Assembly (NCBI GenBank): GCA_958296385.1
Contig: OY282494.1
Location: forward strand, 3,058,981-3,122,980
DNA: 64,000 nt
Origin: an uncultured Dehalococcoidia bacterium
GTDB lineage: Bacteria; Chloroflexota; Dehalococcoidia; Lucifugimonadales; UBA3495
Direction of reading: 5' to 3'
Part shown: positions 17,268 through 26,131 of the stretch, one piece after another
How positions within the stretch are numbered: position 1 is the first letter of the stretch
Layout: each line of letters starts with the position of its first letter
Position numbers and translations under genes: made by a program
The notes under the pieces: model-generated
Told to the model about the DNA's origin: nothing
The model's input: the letters and a program-made list of their open reading frames with translations, nothing else
Databases searched by the model: none

Positions 17268-17489
17268 ATGAACGTCAATAATTGTTTCTATTGTGACCGG
17301 TCGCTGGAACCCATTTACGATTATTCGTGCATCAGCTGCGGGCGGCTGACTTGCGATGATGACTGCGAAGTTTGCGATGCGGATGATTGCGGGCTCATCA
17401 CCTGTACCCGCTGCATTGGGCCGCATATTCAAGCTGAGCATCCTTTGCTATCCGTAAGCCTGCTATCGGGTTCTCCGGTCTGCGGCTAG
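17268..17489 (+). CDS. Small cysteine-rich zinc-finger-like protein
   Basis: This 73-residue protein has paired cysteines in a zinc-binding pattern: CFYC, CISC, CDDDCEVC, DDC and CTRC, with a final His-rich stretch (PHIQAEH). This recalls treble-clef or B-box-like fingers. ATG 17268 has TGAGGTG 7 nt upstream and is preferred to ATG 17241. It is followed 41 nt later by a winged-helix gene. No catalytic domain is visible. Confidence 0.65.
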   Translation: MNVNNCFYCDRSLEPIYDYSCISCGRLTCDDDCEVCDADDCGLITCTRCIGPHIQAEHPLLSVSLLSGSPVCG

Positions 17490-17530
17490 ATACCGGCGCG
17501 CGGCGTGCCAGGTATAGCGAGGCAATCTCA

Positions 17531-17779
17531 ATGACTGACGATGCGGTGCGGGTGTTGGCGCAAGAGGGGCTGCGTCATATCGAACAGGCCATATTGATGC
17601 TTTTGGAAGCTAACCCGCAGGGCTTGCGCAACGCGCAGATTGCAGAGGCCCTGGGCCTGCGCTCGTCTATCCGCGACGGCCAACGGAATTATTTGACCTA
17701 TTCGGTATTGGGCGGACTGCTGACGCGCGGGGAAGTCGTACAGAATCGGGCAACCAAGTTTTTCACCAAAGCGGTTTAG
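17531..17779 (+). CDS. Small winged-helix protein
   Basis: The protein (82 residues) is a lone winged helix: helix LRHIEQAILMLLEANPQG, helix LRNAQIAEALGLRS, then a wing LLTRGEVVQNRATKFFTKA. Such stand-alone proteins are sometimes encoded beside nuclease or restriction genes. Here it is sandwiched between a zinc-finger gene and a Uma2 nuclease gene on the same strand. Regulatory role is inferred only. Confidence 0.7.
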   Translation: MTDDAVRVLAQEGLRHIEQAILMLLEANPQGLRNAQIAEALGLRSSIRDGQRNYLTYSVLGGLLTRGEVVQNRATKFFTKAV

Positions 17780-17832
17780 TTCTCTTAATGTCATTGCCCG
17801 CTATTGACCCGCTGCACTCCGGAGGCATCGGA

Positions 17833-18429
17833 ATGACTACGACTGCTATTGCTGTTGAAACGCAGCCCCAAATCGCCCGCCGCCTGTTCACTGTGGCCGA
17901 GTATATGGCCATGGGCGAGGCGGGGATTTTGCATGAGGATGAGCGGATTGAGCTGCTGGGCGGGGAGATTATCAAGATGGCGGCTATTGGCAACCGTCAT
18001 CTGTTTTGCACCGATGCGCTGACTATGCTGCTGACCCCGGCCCTGGTGGGCCGGGCCGTGGTGCGGGTTCGGGGTTCCATTCAGCTGGACGACTATAGCG
18101 CGCCGGCGCCGGATGTGGTCATTCTGAGGCCGCGCCCCGGTTACTATGCGGAGTCCGCAATGCCCGCCGACGTGCTCCTACTCATTGAAGTTGCCGACAG
18201 TTCCCTCGAATACGATTACGGCCCCAAGTCGCGGTTCTACGCGGCGGCCGGTATTCCCGAAATGTGGATTGCCAATCTGCGCACGGGCGAGGTTGAGGCC
18301 CGCACTAACCCGGAGGGGTTGCTGTACACGGATATTCGCACGGTGCCGGCCGGCGGCAGTATCAGCCCGCAGGCCTTTCCCGACGTTGCGCTGGATTTGG
18401 GGCAGTTTATGCCTCCCGTTGTGCGTTAG
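17833..18429 (+). CDS. Uma2-family PD-(D/E)XK endonuclease-like protein
   Basis: The 198-residue protein has the Uma2 layout: YMAMGEAGILHEDERIELLGGEIIKM at about 24-49, PAPDVVILRP near 95-104, and LLIEVADSSLEYDYGPKSRFYAAAGIPEMWI, giving the acidic D...E-x-A and downstream K of the PD-(D/E)XK core. ATG 17833 follows GGAGG and is preferred to the longer frame. Uma2 proteins are abundant and mostly uncharacterised. This genome segment has three. Confidence 0.88.
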   Translation: MTTTAIAVETQPQIARRLFTVAEYMAMGEAGILHEDERIELLGGEIIKMAAIGNRHLFCTDALTMLLTPALVGRAVVRVRGSIQLDDYSAPAPDVVILRPRPGYYAESAMPADVLLLIEVADSSLEYDYGPKSRFYAAAGIPEMWIANLRTGEVEARTNPEGLLYTDIRTVPAGGSISPQAFPDVALDLGQFMPPVVR

Positions 18430-18504
18430 CGATGCGCCTTGCGCCGCCGCCCTGATGGGCATACAATCCGCCTATTGCCAGCAGTGGGCTGGCAGGGGGG
18501 CTTT

Positions 18505-19809
18505 ATGGCGGCGACTAATCCGGCGCGCACGGGGGTTTTTTACGGGTGGTTTGTGGTTGCCACCTGTATGTTTATTGCCTTTTTGACCATGGGCACCCGC
18601 AACTCCTTTGGCGCGTTTGTCGTGCCGATGGAGGCCGAGTTCGAGTGGAACCGCACCGTCGTGTCCTGGGCGGCGGCCCTGGGGGCGCTGCTCAACGGCG
18701 TCACCCAGCCTTTTATGGGCTACCTGCTGGACCGGCTGGGCGCGCGGATTGTCGTCATTACGGGCCTCACCGTCGTGGGCGTGTCCGCGCTGCTGATGAC
18801 TTTTACCGGCAGCGTCTGGTATCTCATCGCCGTGTTCGGCGTGGTATCTGCGGTGGGGCAGAGCGGCACGTCTTTGAGCAACACCGGGGCCGTGCTGAGC
18901 AAGTGGTTCCGCCGCCAGCGCGGGCTGGTCGTCGGTCTGAACGCGTCCGGTATGTCGCTGGGCAGCATGATACTGGTGCCTTTCGTAGCGTATCTAATCA
19001 CCCTCATTGACTGGCGGCTCACCTGGGTAGTGCTGGGCGTGATGATTCTGGCGCTGGGGATTCCGCTGGTCTATCTCTTTCTCCACGATGACCCGTCCCG
19101 CAAGGGGCTGACGCCCGACGGCGACCCGGTTCCCCCCACGCCGGCCGGCGGAGCGCAGCCGGGCGGTCAATCCCAGCCGCTGTTCGCCCAAAACTGGCGG
19201 CAGGCGTTCAAGTCCCGCCCCATCTGGCACATGAGCGCCTCTTACTTTGTCTGCGGCTCCACTACCTTTATGCTGGCGGTGCACTTCGTGCCGATGGCCG
19301 AGGAGCAGAACATCGGCCCCCAGACGGCGGCGCTCATTTTTGGCCTGATGGCCGGCCTGAACGCCATCGGCGCCACCAGCGCCGGCTGGATTTCCGACCG
19401 CATCGGCGGACGCAAGAACTGGCTGACCGCAGTCTATTTCTGCCGGGGCTGCGCCTATCTGATTCTGGTAGCGGCGCTGGTCGTGCCGGCGATACCCGTG
19501 ATGGCCGGCCTGCTCATCTTTGCGGTAGTCGCCGGGCTGTCCTGGATTGCCACCGCGCCGCTCACCACCTCGCTGACCGCCGAAGTGTACGGGCTGAAGT
19601 CGCTGGCCACCATCTCCGGCGTAGCGTTCTTTTTCCACCAGCTGGGCGGGTTCAGCAGCATACTGCTGGTCGGCTACCTGCGCGAATTCACCGGCGATTA
19701 CATCCTGGCCTTTCTCATCGCCGGAGTGATGCTGTTCCCGGCCGCCCTCAGCGCGTTCACCATCCAGGAGCGGCGGTACTCCATACGGTATCAAGCCGCC
19801 CCAGCCTAG
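18505..19809 (+). CDS. MFS transporter, OFA (oxalate/formate antiporter)-like
   Basis: This 434-residue protein has 12 predicted membrane helices. The opening GVFYGWFVVATCMFIAFLTMGTRNSFGAFV and the motif A-like GYLLDRLGARIVV are typical of OFA/monocarboxylate MFS proteins. Motif A recurs in the second half (GWISDRIGGRKNW). ATG 18505 follows a GGGGGG run. A second relative lies 0.8 kb downstream with the same start pattern, so these are paralogues, probably for organic anions. Confidence 0.88.
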   Translation: MAATNPARTGVFYGWFVVATCMFIAFLTMGTRNSFGAFVVPMEAEFEWNRTVVSWAAALGALLNGVTQPFMGYLLDRLGARIVVITGLTVVGVSALLMTFTGSVWYLIAVFGVVSAVGQSGTSLSNTGAVLSKWFRRQRGLVVGLNASGMSLGSMILVPFVAYLITLIDWRLTWVVLGVMILALGIPLVYLFLHDDPSRKGLTPDGDPVPPTPAGGAQPGGQSQPLFAQNWRQAFKSRPIWHMSASYFVCGSTTFMLAVHFVPMAEEQNIGPQTAALIFGLMAGLNAIGATSAGWISDRIGGRKNWLTAVYFCRGCAYLILVAALVVPAIPVMAGLLIFAVVAGLSWIATAPLTTSLTAEVYGLKSLATISGVAFFFHQLGGFSSILLVGYLREFTGDYILAFLIAGVMLFPAALSAFTIQERRYSIRYQAAPA

Positions 19810-19822
19810 CGGGGTTACACCG

Positions 19823-20416
19823 ATGACGACGGAAAAACTGCGCACCGGAACCCGGATGTCCCTCGACGAGTTTCTGGCGCTGGGCGAGACGGACGGCAAA
19901 TGGGAACTCGACGACGGAGTGCTTTACATCGGGGCATCCGGCACACCGGAGCATCAGTTTGTAGGGCTCCGGCTTTGTTATCACATCGACGACTATCTGG
20001 ACGAATTTGAGATACCGCCGGCTGAGTTCTATCACGCAATGACCACCATCCTGTCCCGTGAGCTACAGCGCGCTCCGGAACCGGATTTGGTTATCATACT
20101 CCGCGCCCGCCGGCACATCGTCAGTGTCCATCGCGTCGAGTCCCCTCCCGACATCGTGGCCGAAATTCTGTCCACCGACCGCAATCGCGACCTGATACGC
20201 AAGCGGCAGATTTACGCCGAGGCCGGCGTGCTGGAATACTGGCTGATTGACCCGCGCAGCGATACGGTTACGCCGCTGGAACTGCGCAACGGCGGCTACG
20301 TGGCGCGGGCAACCCTGACCGCCGGCGATACGCTGACCACCCCCCTGCTGCCCGGCCTCTCCATACCGCTGGCCGACATATTCCACCATCGCGGCCGCCC
20401 GACGCGTAACGAATAG
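19823..20416 (+). CDS. Uma2-family PD-(D/E)XK endonuclease-like protein
   Basis: The 197-residue protein has a Uma2 core: MSLDEFLALGETDGKWELDDGVLYI at about 12-36, PEPDLVIILRA, and PPDIVAEILSTDRNRDLIRKRQIYAEAGVLEYWLIDP, which supplies the conserved acids and lysine. It starts 13 nt after the stop of the first MFS gene and is likely cotranscribed with it, an odd pairing of transporter and nuclease-like gene. Confidence 0.88.
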   Translation: MTTEKLRTGTRMSLDEFLALGETDGKWELDDGVLYIGASGTPEHQFVGLRLCYHIDDYLDEFEIPPAEFYHAMTTILSRELQRAPEPDLVIILRARRHIVSVHRVESPPDIVAEILSTDRNRDLIRKRQIYAEAGVLEYWLIDPRSDTVTPLELRNGGYVARATLTAGDTLTTPLLPGLSIPLADIFHHRGRPTRNE

Positions 20417-20561
20417 AGGGCGCACCGTACATCCCGCCAGCAGCCCGCCCCGATAGCTGCCCCCCGGCCCCTAGCGATAAGCGTTATCGCCTGCTATTAT
20501 GGCAAATCATTGCGGCGGTTCCCCGCCGTCGCACAGCGTCTTGCCCGACGCGAGGGGGAGC

Positions 20562-22034
20562 ATGGCTTCTAAATCTGCCGCTCCGGTGGCTGCGCCAATG
20601 TATTTTGGCTGGTACATCGTTGCCACCTGTTTCTTCGTATCCTTCCTGTCCATCCCCGGACGGCAGGGCTTTGGCCTGTTCGTTACCGAGATGGAACCTA
20701 CCTTCGGCTGGGACCGCTCCGACATCTCGTGGGTCGGCTCCGTGGGCTTTCTGATGAACGGGGCGATGCAGCCCATTATGGGCGCCCTGTTCGATAAGTA
20801 CGGCCCGCGCCGGGTGTTCGGGATCGGCCTGGCCATAATGGGCCTGGCCATAATGAGCCTGGCCTTCATGATGGACATGGACTTGCTGGTGAACCTGGGC
20901 TTCATCAAGATTCCGCTGGACTTGCTGTGGTTCATCCTGGTCTTCTCCATCGTCATCAACACCTGCCTCAGCGCAGCCTCCATCACCAATATGCTGGCGC
21001 TGGTGGTGCGCTGGTTCCGGCGCAAGCGCAGCAAGGCAACCGGCCTGGCCGCCGCCGGCACGTCCTTCGGCGGGCTGCTGATGATTCCCTTCGCCGCCTA
21101 CCTGATGGGCGTCATCAACGAGTCGGGGTTCAGCCTGCTCGGGATGGAACTGGCCGGCTGGCGCGCAGTGTGGTTCCTGCTGGGAATAATGGTCACTTTC
21201 ATGGCCGCTCCGCTGGCCGTCTTCTTCCTGCGCCCCAACCCGGAGGAGATGGGACTGAATCCGGATGGCGACCCCAACCCGGAGGACTTGCCCCCCGGCA
21301 CCGCGCCGGCGTCGCGCCAATCCGGGCTGTACGAGGTGGACAGCTGGCGCAAGTGCTTCAGCACGCCTCCGATGTGGCAGCTGTCCGGGGCCTACGTAGT
21401 TTGCGGCATCACCACCGGCCTGCTCAGCATCCACTTCATCCCCTATGCCGAGGACATCCTGCCCGATACGGTCAACTTCCTCTGGCTGAGCTTTGACGAC
21501 AAGAAAGTGTTTGCCGCCTTGATATTCGGCCTGATGACCGGACTGAACGCAGCCGGCGTCATCATCACCGGGTTTATGGGCGACCGGATGCGGCGCAAGA
21601 ACGTGCTGTCCATCGTGTATGGAACGCGGGGCGTCGCGTTTATGGCGCTGGTGTTCCTGCCCTTCTTCGGCTACCCCATGCTGGGGCTGGTGGCCTTCGC
21701 CCTGCTGTCCGGTATGTCCTGGGTGGCCAGCGTGCCGCTAACATCCACGCTAACCGCCGACGTGTACGGATTCCGCGCACTGGGCACCATCAGCGGCTGG
21801 GTGTTCTTCTCGCATCAGATTGGCTCGTTCATCAGCATCCAGATGGCCGGCTACGCCTACGAGTGGTTCGGCAACAGCTACTTCTGGCCCTTCCTGATTG
21901 CCGGACTGACGCTGATACCGGCGGCAATCGCCGCGTACAGCATCAAGGAATACCACTACTCCGGGCGGTACAACTCCCGTCCGGCCGGACAGCTGGCCAC
22001 CGCCACCGCCGGAGCCGGGAGCGTCCGCTACTAG
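20562..22034 (+). CDS. MFS transporter, OFA-like (second paralogue)
   Basis: This 490-residue 12-helix transporter resembles its upstream neighbour (YFGWYIVATCFFVSFLSIPGRQGFGLFVTEME; ALFDKYGPRRVFGIG; GFMGDRMRRKN). It has a longer central loop, and a cytoplasmic DPNPEDLPPGTAPAS linker. ATG 20562 has AGGGGGAG upstream. A TATTAT hexamer at 20494-20499 is the likely -10. Substrate unknown; organic anion exchange is typical of the family. Confidence 0.88.
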   Translation: MASKSAAPVAAPMYFGWYIVATCFFVSFLSIPGRQGFGLFVTEMEPTFGWDRSDISWVGSVGFLMNGAMQPIMGALFDKYGPRRVFGIGLAIMGLAIMSLAFMMDMDLLVNLGFIKIPLDLLWFILVFSIVINTCLSAASITNMLALVVRWFRRKRSKATGLAAAGTSFGGLLMIPFAAYLMGVINESGFSLLGMELAGWRAVWFLLGIMVTFMAAPLAVFFLRPNPEEMGLNPDGDPNPEDLPPGTAPASRQSGLYEVDSWRKCFSTPPMWQLSGAYVVCGITTGLLSIHFIPYAEDILPDTVNFLWLSFDDKKVFAALIFGLMTGLNAAGVIITGFMGDRMRRKNVLSIVYGTRGVAFMALVFLPFFGYPMLGLVAFALLSGMSWVASVPLTSTLTADVYGFRALGTISGWVFFSHQIGSFISIQMAGYAYEWFGNSYFWPFLIAGLTLIPAAIAAYSIKEYHYSGRYNSRPAGQLATATAGAGSVRY

Positions 22035-22142
22035 CGGATTACCCCGGCCCCGGCCGGCAATCTGCCCTCGCCCCGGCTTGACGGGACGGGGGCCTGGTGG
22101 GACGAGGGCTTGATGGGATCGGGAATTGGGGAGGCAATCAGG

Positions 22143-22427
22143 ATGGCTGGCGTACCTATAAGCGTTATCCTGGCCGCGCTGGGGCTGCACCACGGCGAGG
22201 CCGACCCCACGCTGCTCCAGTGGATAATGGCCGCCCTTAGCCACATCCTCATCGGCAGCCTGGGCCTCACCGAACTAACCGTAGTAATCATAATCGGGCT
22301 GATAATCCTGGCCATGCCCGGCGCAATAGTTCTCAGCTACTGGGCCAGCACCCGGAGCGCCCGCTCGACAACGCCGCCGCCCCGCATCGCGGTTGACCGC
22401 CCGGCGCCGGCAGAGGCGGACGAATAA
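22143..22427 (+). CDS. Small membrane protein of unknown function
   Basis: The 94-residue protein has two hydrophobic helices (VPISVILAALGL; LTELTVVIIIGLIILAMPGAIVLSYWA) and a Pro/Ala-rich acidic tail. ATG 22143 follows GGGAGG at a good distance. It lies 109 nt after the MFS gene. I recognise no family. Confidence 0.5.
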   Translation: MAGVPISVILAALGLHHGEADPTLLQWIMAALSHILIGSLGLTELTVVIIIGLIILAMPGAIVLSYWASTRSARSTTPPPRIAVDRPAPAEADE

Positions 22428-22624
22428 GGCCCCGGGCCGGAGCGGGGTTGTGCAGTCGGCAAAATCCGGCAGACGCTTGCCGGCGGCGGCGTTTGCGGGT
22501 AATATACGCAATGCTGCCATATCGTTGTTTGCCGGGGGGCCGGAACTGCCGGTAAGCAATTCTCGGTCGGCGGCGCTGGTGAGCCGTAAGGCCGCCGACA
22601 ATCTGGAGGAGGTACCAAGCCAAT

Positions 22625-22819
22625 ATGTTCGACAAGGATTCGCTGGACCGGCTGTTTGAGGAGCTGCGCGACGAGTTCGAGCTGGAGACCGATTGGGAGG
22701 AAATTCAGCGGGACGCCCATCTGGCCGTTGCCTACGCCGACGCCGGGGTGCTCGATGACCAGCAGGGCAGTCTTGACTCGCGCGTGATTGACTACGTAGC
22801 ACGGCACAACCCTGACTAA
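22625..22819 (+). CDS. Small acidic protein of unknown function
   Basis: This 64-residue, strongly acidic protein (FDKDSLDRLFEELRDEFELETDWEEI) is probably helical and soluble. A strong GGAGG precedes ATG 22625 and an intrinsic terminator follows the gene, so it looks like a genuine monocistronic gene. I cannot name a family. Confidence 0.6.
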   Translation: MFDKDSLDRLFEELRDEFELETDWEEIQRDAHLAVAYADAGVLDDQQGSLDSRVIDYVARHNPD

Positions 22820-22881
22820 CTCGCTCCGTCAATACCGGGCCGACGCTCCGGACCGGGCTGAGCTCCGGTTGGAAAAATTGT

Positions 22882-22912
22882 CCCCGTCGGGCCACCGGCG
22901 GGGCTTTCTTTT
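22882..22912 (+). terminator. Intrinsic terminator after the small acidic protein gene
   Basis: A 9-bp stem CCCCGTCGG / CCGGCGGGG with a GCCA loop (one G-U pair) is followed by CTTTCTTTT. Confidence 0.85.
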
Positions 22913-23032
22913 GCCGCCGCAACTCCGGACGCTGACTTTGCTCCGTTGACGCTACGGGTTGCGGTTCTCTAGCGTTGTCCTAGTGGCGCATACATACCAT
23001 CCTGAATCGGCGCCAGTACGGAGTTGTTAGCT

Positions 23033-23305
23033 ATGTTGAATTGCCGACGTTGCGCAGGTGAGCACCTGCTGGAATTGGGGCGGCTGGACGTCCGGGATTA
23101 CCCGGTGTTCCGCTGCCGTCGCTGCGGGTTTCTGTTCAGCCCGCCGGAGCAGGATTTAACCATGGCCCGGGGCGGGCAGGTTGAGTATTCCGCGCCGCCC
23201 CACGACATCGCCGATATTGCCGGCCCGGCCCCGGCGCGCGGTTTGCCGCAACGCGGGCCGGCCCAACGCGTTCCCTCCCGGCGCGGGCCGTCCTCCGCGC
23301 GCTGA
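23033..23305 (+). CDS. Zinc-ribbon protein coupled to the terminase gene
   Basis: The 90-residue protein starts with a four-cysteine zinc ribbon (CRRCAGEH ... CRRCGFLF, about residues 3-30). A disordered Pro/Arg/Gly tail follows. Its TGA stop overlaps the terminase ATG by one base (TGATG), so the two are translationally coupled. This suggests a packaging-related role, for instance a DNA-binding or small terminase-like partner, but it is not a recognisable TerS. Confidence 0.65.
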   Translation: MLNCRRCAGEHLLELGRLDVRDYPVFRCRRCGFLFSPPEQDLTMARGGQVEYSAPPHDIADIAGPAPARGLPQRGPAQRVPSRRGPSSAR

Positions 23306-24741
23306 TGCCGCTGCCGGGGCAGACGGACGGCAAGCAAAGGTATCAGGCATCCAGCACGAAAGCGGACGACGGTTCGCCCGGCCCGGCGGCCCAAGACCCG
23401 GTGACCCAAGACCCGGTCGCTTTTGCCAGCGACGTGCTGGGCGTCCAGCTCTGGTCCAAGCAGTGCGACGTGCTGCGGGCGGTTACCGCCGGCCGCCGGG
23501 TGGCGGTCAAATCCGGCAACGGGCTGGGCAAGGACTTTACCGCCGCCGTTGCCATCCTGTGGTATCTGGGCGCCCACGACCCCGGCATCGTGCTCAGCAC
23601 CGCGCCCACCTTCCGGCAGGTGCGGCACGTGCTTTGGCGTCAGCTGCACCGCCTGCACCGCCGGGCCGCCGGCAGGCTGGGCGGCGAATTGCTGGATACC
23701 CGCTGGGAACTGGCCGACGACCGTTACGCCCTGGGGCTGTCCGCCAGCGGCGCCGACCAGTTCCAGGGCTTTCACTGCGAGAATATGCTCGTCGTAGTGG
23801 ACGAAGCGGAGGGCGTCTCCGAGCCAATCTACGAGGCGGTGGAGGCGCTGATGACGTCGGCCAATCCCAAGCTGCTGCTCATCGGCAACCCCACCGTCAC
23901 TTACGGGGCGTTCCATCGCGCCTTTCACCAGGAAAGCGGCATCTACCGCACCATCACCATATCCGCCCTGGAATCGCCCAACGTGGCCGCCGGCCGGGTC
24001 GTCGTGCCGGGGCTGACTACCGCCGAGTGGGTCGAGGAACGCCGGGCCATCTGGGGCGATGACAGCCCGCTGTTCCGGGCCCGGGTGATGGGCGAGTTTC
24101 CCGATCGCTCCGACGACGGCTTGATTAGCGCAGCCGACATTGAGGCGGCGCTGCTCCCGCCCGGAGCGCGTCCGGCGCTGGAACGGGGTTCAGAGCTATT
24201 CGCTGTGGAGCCGGCGGTTATCGGAGTTGACGTGGCCCGCTATGGCCCGGACCGCAGCGTCATCGTGGTGCGCCGGGGCAGCGTGGTGGTGGACGTGCAG
24301 GTGTATTCCGGCATTGACACGATGGAGCTGGTCGGCTACGTCGTTGTGGCGATGCGGGAGTATGCCCCGGAGCGGGTCAACATCGACGTCGTTGGCCTGG
24401 GCAGCGGGGTAGTCGACCGCCTGAACGAACAGGGCTTGACGGGGGTGCGCGGCGTCAGCGGAGCGGAGTCGCCGGTGCGGGAGGCCGCCTGCGCCAACCT
24501 GCGCGCCGAGGGCTACTGGACGCTGCGCCAGCGGTTCGCCCAGCGGGCCATCCGCATCCCCAACGACCCGGAGCTGATTGCCGAACTGTCGTCCCTGCGC
24601 TACACGTTCAGCAGCCGGGGCAAGGTGCTGATGGAAAGCAAAGAGGACCTGCGGCGGCGCGGCCGGCGCTCCCCCGACAAGGCCGACGCGCTGATGCTGG
24701 CCTTTCTCAACGACACCCCCGCCGTTGAGCTGTTTCTCTGA
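23305..24741 (+). CDS. Phage terminase large subunit
   Basis: The 478-residue protein is an intact packaging motor. The ATPase part has Walker A KSGNGLGKDFTAAVA (about 70), an STAPTFRQVRHVLW coupling segment and Walker B LVVVDEAEG (about 165). The nuclease part has GVDVARYGPDRSVIVVRRG (about 308), the second acidic region NIDVVGLGSGVVDRL and the third SPDKADALMLAF at the C-terminus, the RNase H-like triad. It is coupled to the zinc ribbon gene upstream and followed by the portal gene. Codon use looks host-like. Confidence 0.92.
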   Translation: MPLPGQTDGKQRYQASSTKADDGSPGPAAQDPVTQDPVAFASDVLGVQLWSKQCDVLRAVTAGRRVAVKSGNGLGKDFTAAVAILWYLGAHDPGIVLSTAPTFRQVRHVLWRQLHRLHRRAAGRLGGELLDTRWELADDRYALGLSASGADQFQGFHCENMLVVVDEAEGVSEPIYEAVEALMTSANPKLLLIGNPTVTYGAFHRAFHQESGIYRTITISALESPNVAAGRVVVPGLTTAEWVEERRAIWGDDSPLFRARVMGEFPDRSDDGLISAADIEAALLPPGARPALERGSELFAVEPAVIGVDVARYGPDRSVIVVRRGSVVVDVQVYSGIDTMELVGYVVVAMREYAPERVNIDVVGLGSGVVDRLNEQGLTGVRGVSGAESPVREAACANLRAEGYWTLRQRFAQRAIRIPNDPELIAELSSLRYTFSSRGKVLMESKEDLRRRGRRSPDKADALMLAFLNDTPAVELFL

Positions 24742-24799
24742 ATCAAGAATCCCACGAACCAGCAAATACCAGTCAATTACAGTGAGGTGCCAGAGGATT

Positions 24800-26089
24800 A
24801 TGGATGATAAAGCGACGATGATTACCCGATTGGGCCAGGCGCTGCGAACGGGCGGCATCCGGCGGCATCGGATTGCTCCGGGGCCGCCGCCGCCGGATGA
24901 CCGGACGCCGCCGCCGGCCGCTGTGCCGGGGCGGGTCGAGCGCGCCAGCCGGGCTGCCGCTGCGGAACGCCGCCCGTCCGAGGAACGGCTGCCCGCCGGC
25001 GAGGGCTGGGCCCGGCCCGAATACGGCCGCTACATGGCAACCTCGCCGTCGGTATATGCCGCCGTCAAGCTGCGGGCCGATGCGGTGACGCGCCCGCCCC
25101 TGCTGGTGTACCGCACGTCCGGCGGCCCGCCCGGAACGCCCCGCCGCCGCACGCTGGTAGAGCCCACGCATCCCCTGACGCGCCTGCTGGAGCGGGTCAA
25201 CCCCTGGCACACGCGCGGCGATTTGTGGCGGGCTACGGAAATCTACCTCTGCCTCTGGGGGGCGGCTTTTTGGGCCATTGAACACGGCGCGGACGGCGAA
25301 CCGGAGCTGTGGCCCCTGCGCCCCGACCGGATGGCCGTAATTCCCGACCGGCAGCGCTACGTGCGGGGTTTCGTGTACCGGGGCAGCGCCACGCCGGTTG
25401 CCTACACGCCCGATGAAATCGTGTGGCTGCGCTACTTCAACCCGATGGACGAGCTGGCCGGGTTGTCGCCGCTGGCCCCCGCCCGTCTGTCAGCGGATAT
25501 GGGACACGAGGGCTTGCAGTTCAACCGCAACCTGCTGCGCAACTCGGCGCGCCCCGACTTTCTGCTGCTCACCAACCAGGAGATGAACGAAACCGAGCTG
25601 GAGGAGTTCTACGTCCGGTGGGAATCCCGCTACCAGGGCGCGGCCAACTCCTACCGTCCGGCGGTGGCGTCAGCGGTGCGGGACGTGAAAACGCTGGGGC
25701 TGTCCCACCGGGACTTGGACTTTATCCAGGGGCTGCGCTGGAGTCTGGAGGAAATCAGCCGCACCTACGGCGTCCCCAAGCTGCTGCTGGGCGATTTTGA
25801 GCGGGCTACCTACGCCAACGTGCAGGCCGCCGAGCGGATGTTCTGGCGCAACACCATCGTGCCGGAAGTACGCTTCCTCGAGGAACAGCTGAACAGCGTC
25901 CTGCTGCCCCGCCTGGGCTACTCCGAGCTGACCGTAGAGTTTGACCTGTCGGTAATCGAAGCCCTGCAAGAGGACGAAAACAGCCGGGTGCAGCGAGAAA
26001 CGGCACTTCTCGACCGGGGCGTGCTAACCATCAACGAAGTCCGCCGCGCCCGCAACCTCCCCGAAGTACCCTGGGGAGATGCCCAGTAA
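24800..26089 (+). CDS. HK97-family phage portal protein
   Basis: This 429-residue portal forms the ring through which terminase pumps DNA. SVYAAVKLRADAVTRPPLLVYR, an internal HPLTRLLERVNPWHTR, and the C-terminal LDFIQGLRWSLEEISRTYGVPKLLLGDFERATYANVQAAERMFWRNTIVPEV are strong signatures of the HK97 type. ATG 24800 follows AGAGGA and is preferred over the open frame extending back into the terminase gene. The matching protease, capsid and tail genes are not downstream; they lie 13 kb to the left on the other strand. Confidence 0.92.
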   Translation: MDDKATMITRLGQALRTGGIRRHRIAPGPPPPDDRTPPPAAVPGRVERASRAAAAERRPSEERLPAGEGWARPEYGRYMATSPSVYAAVKLRADAVTRPPLLVYRTSGGPPGTPRRRTLVEPTHPLTRLLERVNPWHTRGDLWRATEIYLCLWGAAFWAIEHGADGEPELWPLRPDRMAVIPDRQRYVRGFVYRGSATPVAYTPDEIVWLRYFNPMDELAGLSPLAPARLSADMGHEGLQFNRNLLRNSARPDFLLLTNQEMNETELEEFYVRWESRYQGAANSYRPAVASAVRDVKTLGLSHRDLDFIQGLRWSLEEISRTYGVPKLLLGDFERATYANVQAAERMFWRNTIVPEVRFLEEQLNSVLLPRLGYSELTVEFDLSVIEALQEDENSRVQRETALLDRGVLTINEVRRARNLPEVPWGDAQ

Positions 26090-26131
26090 CGGGCGCCTCC
26101 CCAAGTCATTCCGAACGCCGCCGCCGCTCGT

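Noticed and set aside
26098-26125. AGTCATTCCGAACGCCGC as a decayed copy of the palindromic repeat
   Set aside because: Only about ten bases resemble the repeat arm, which is too little to call.
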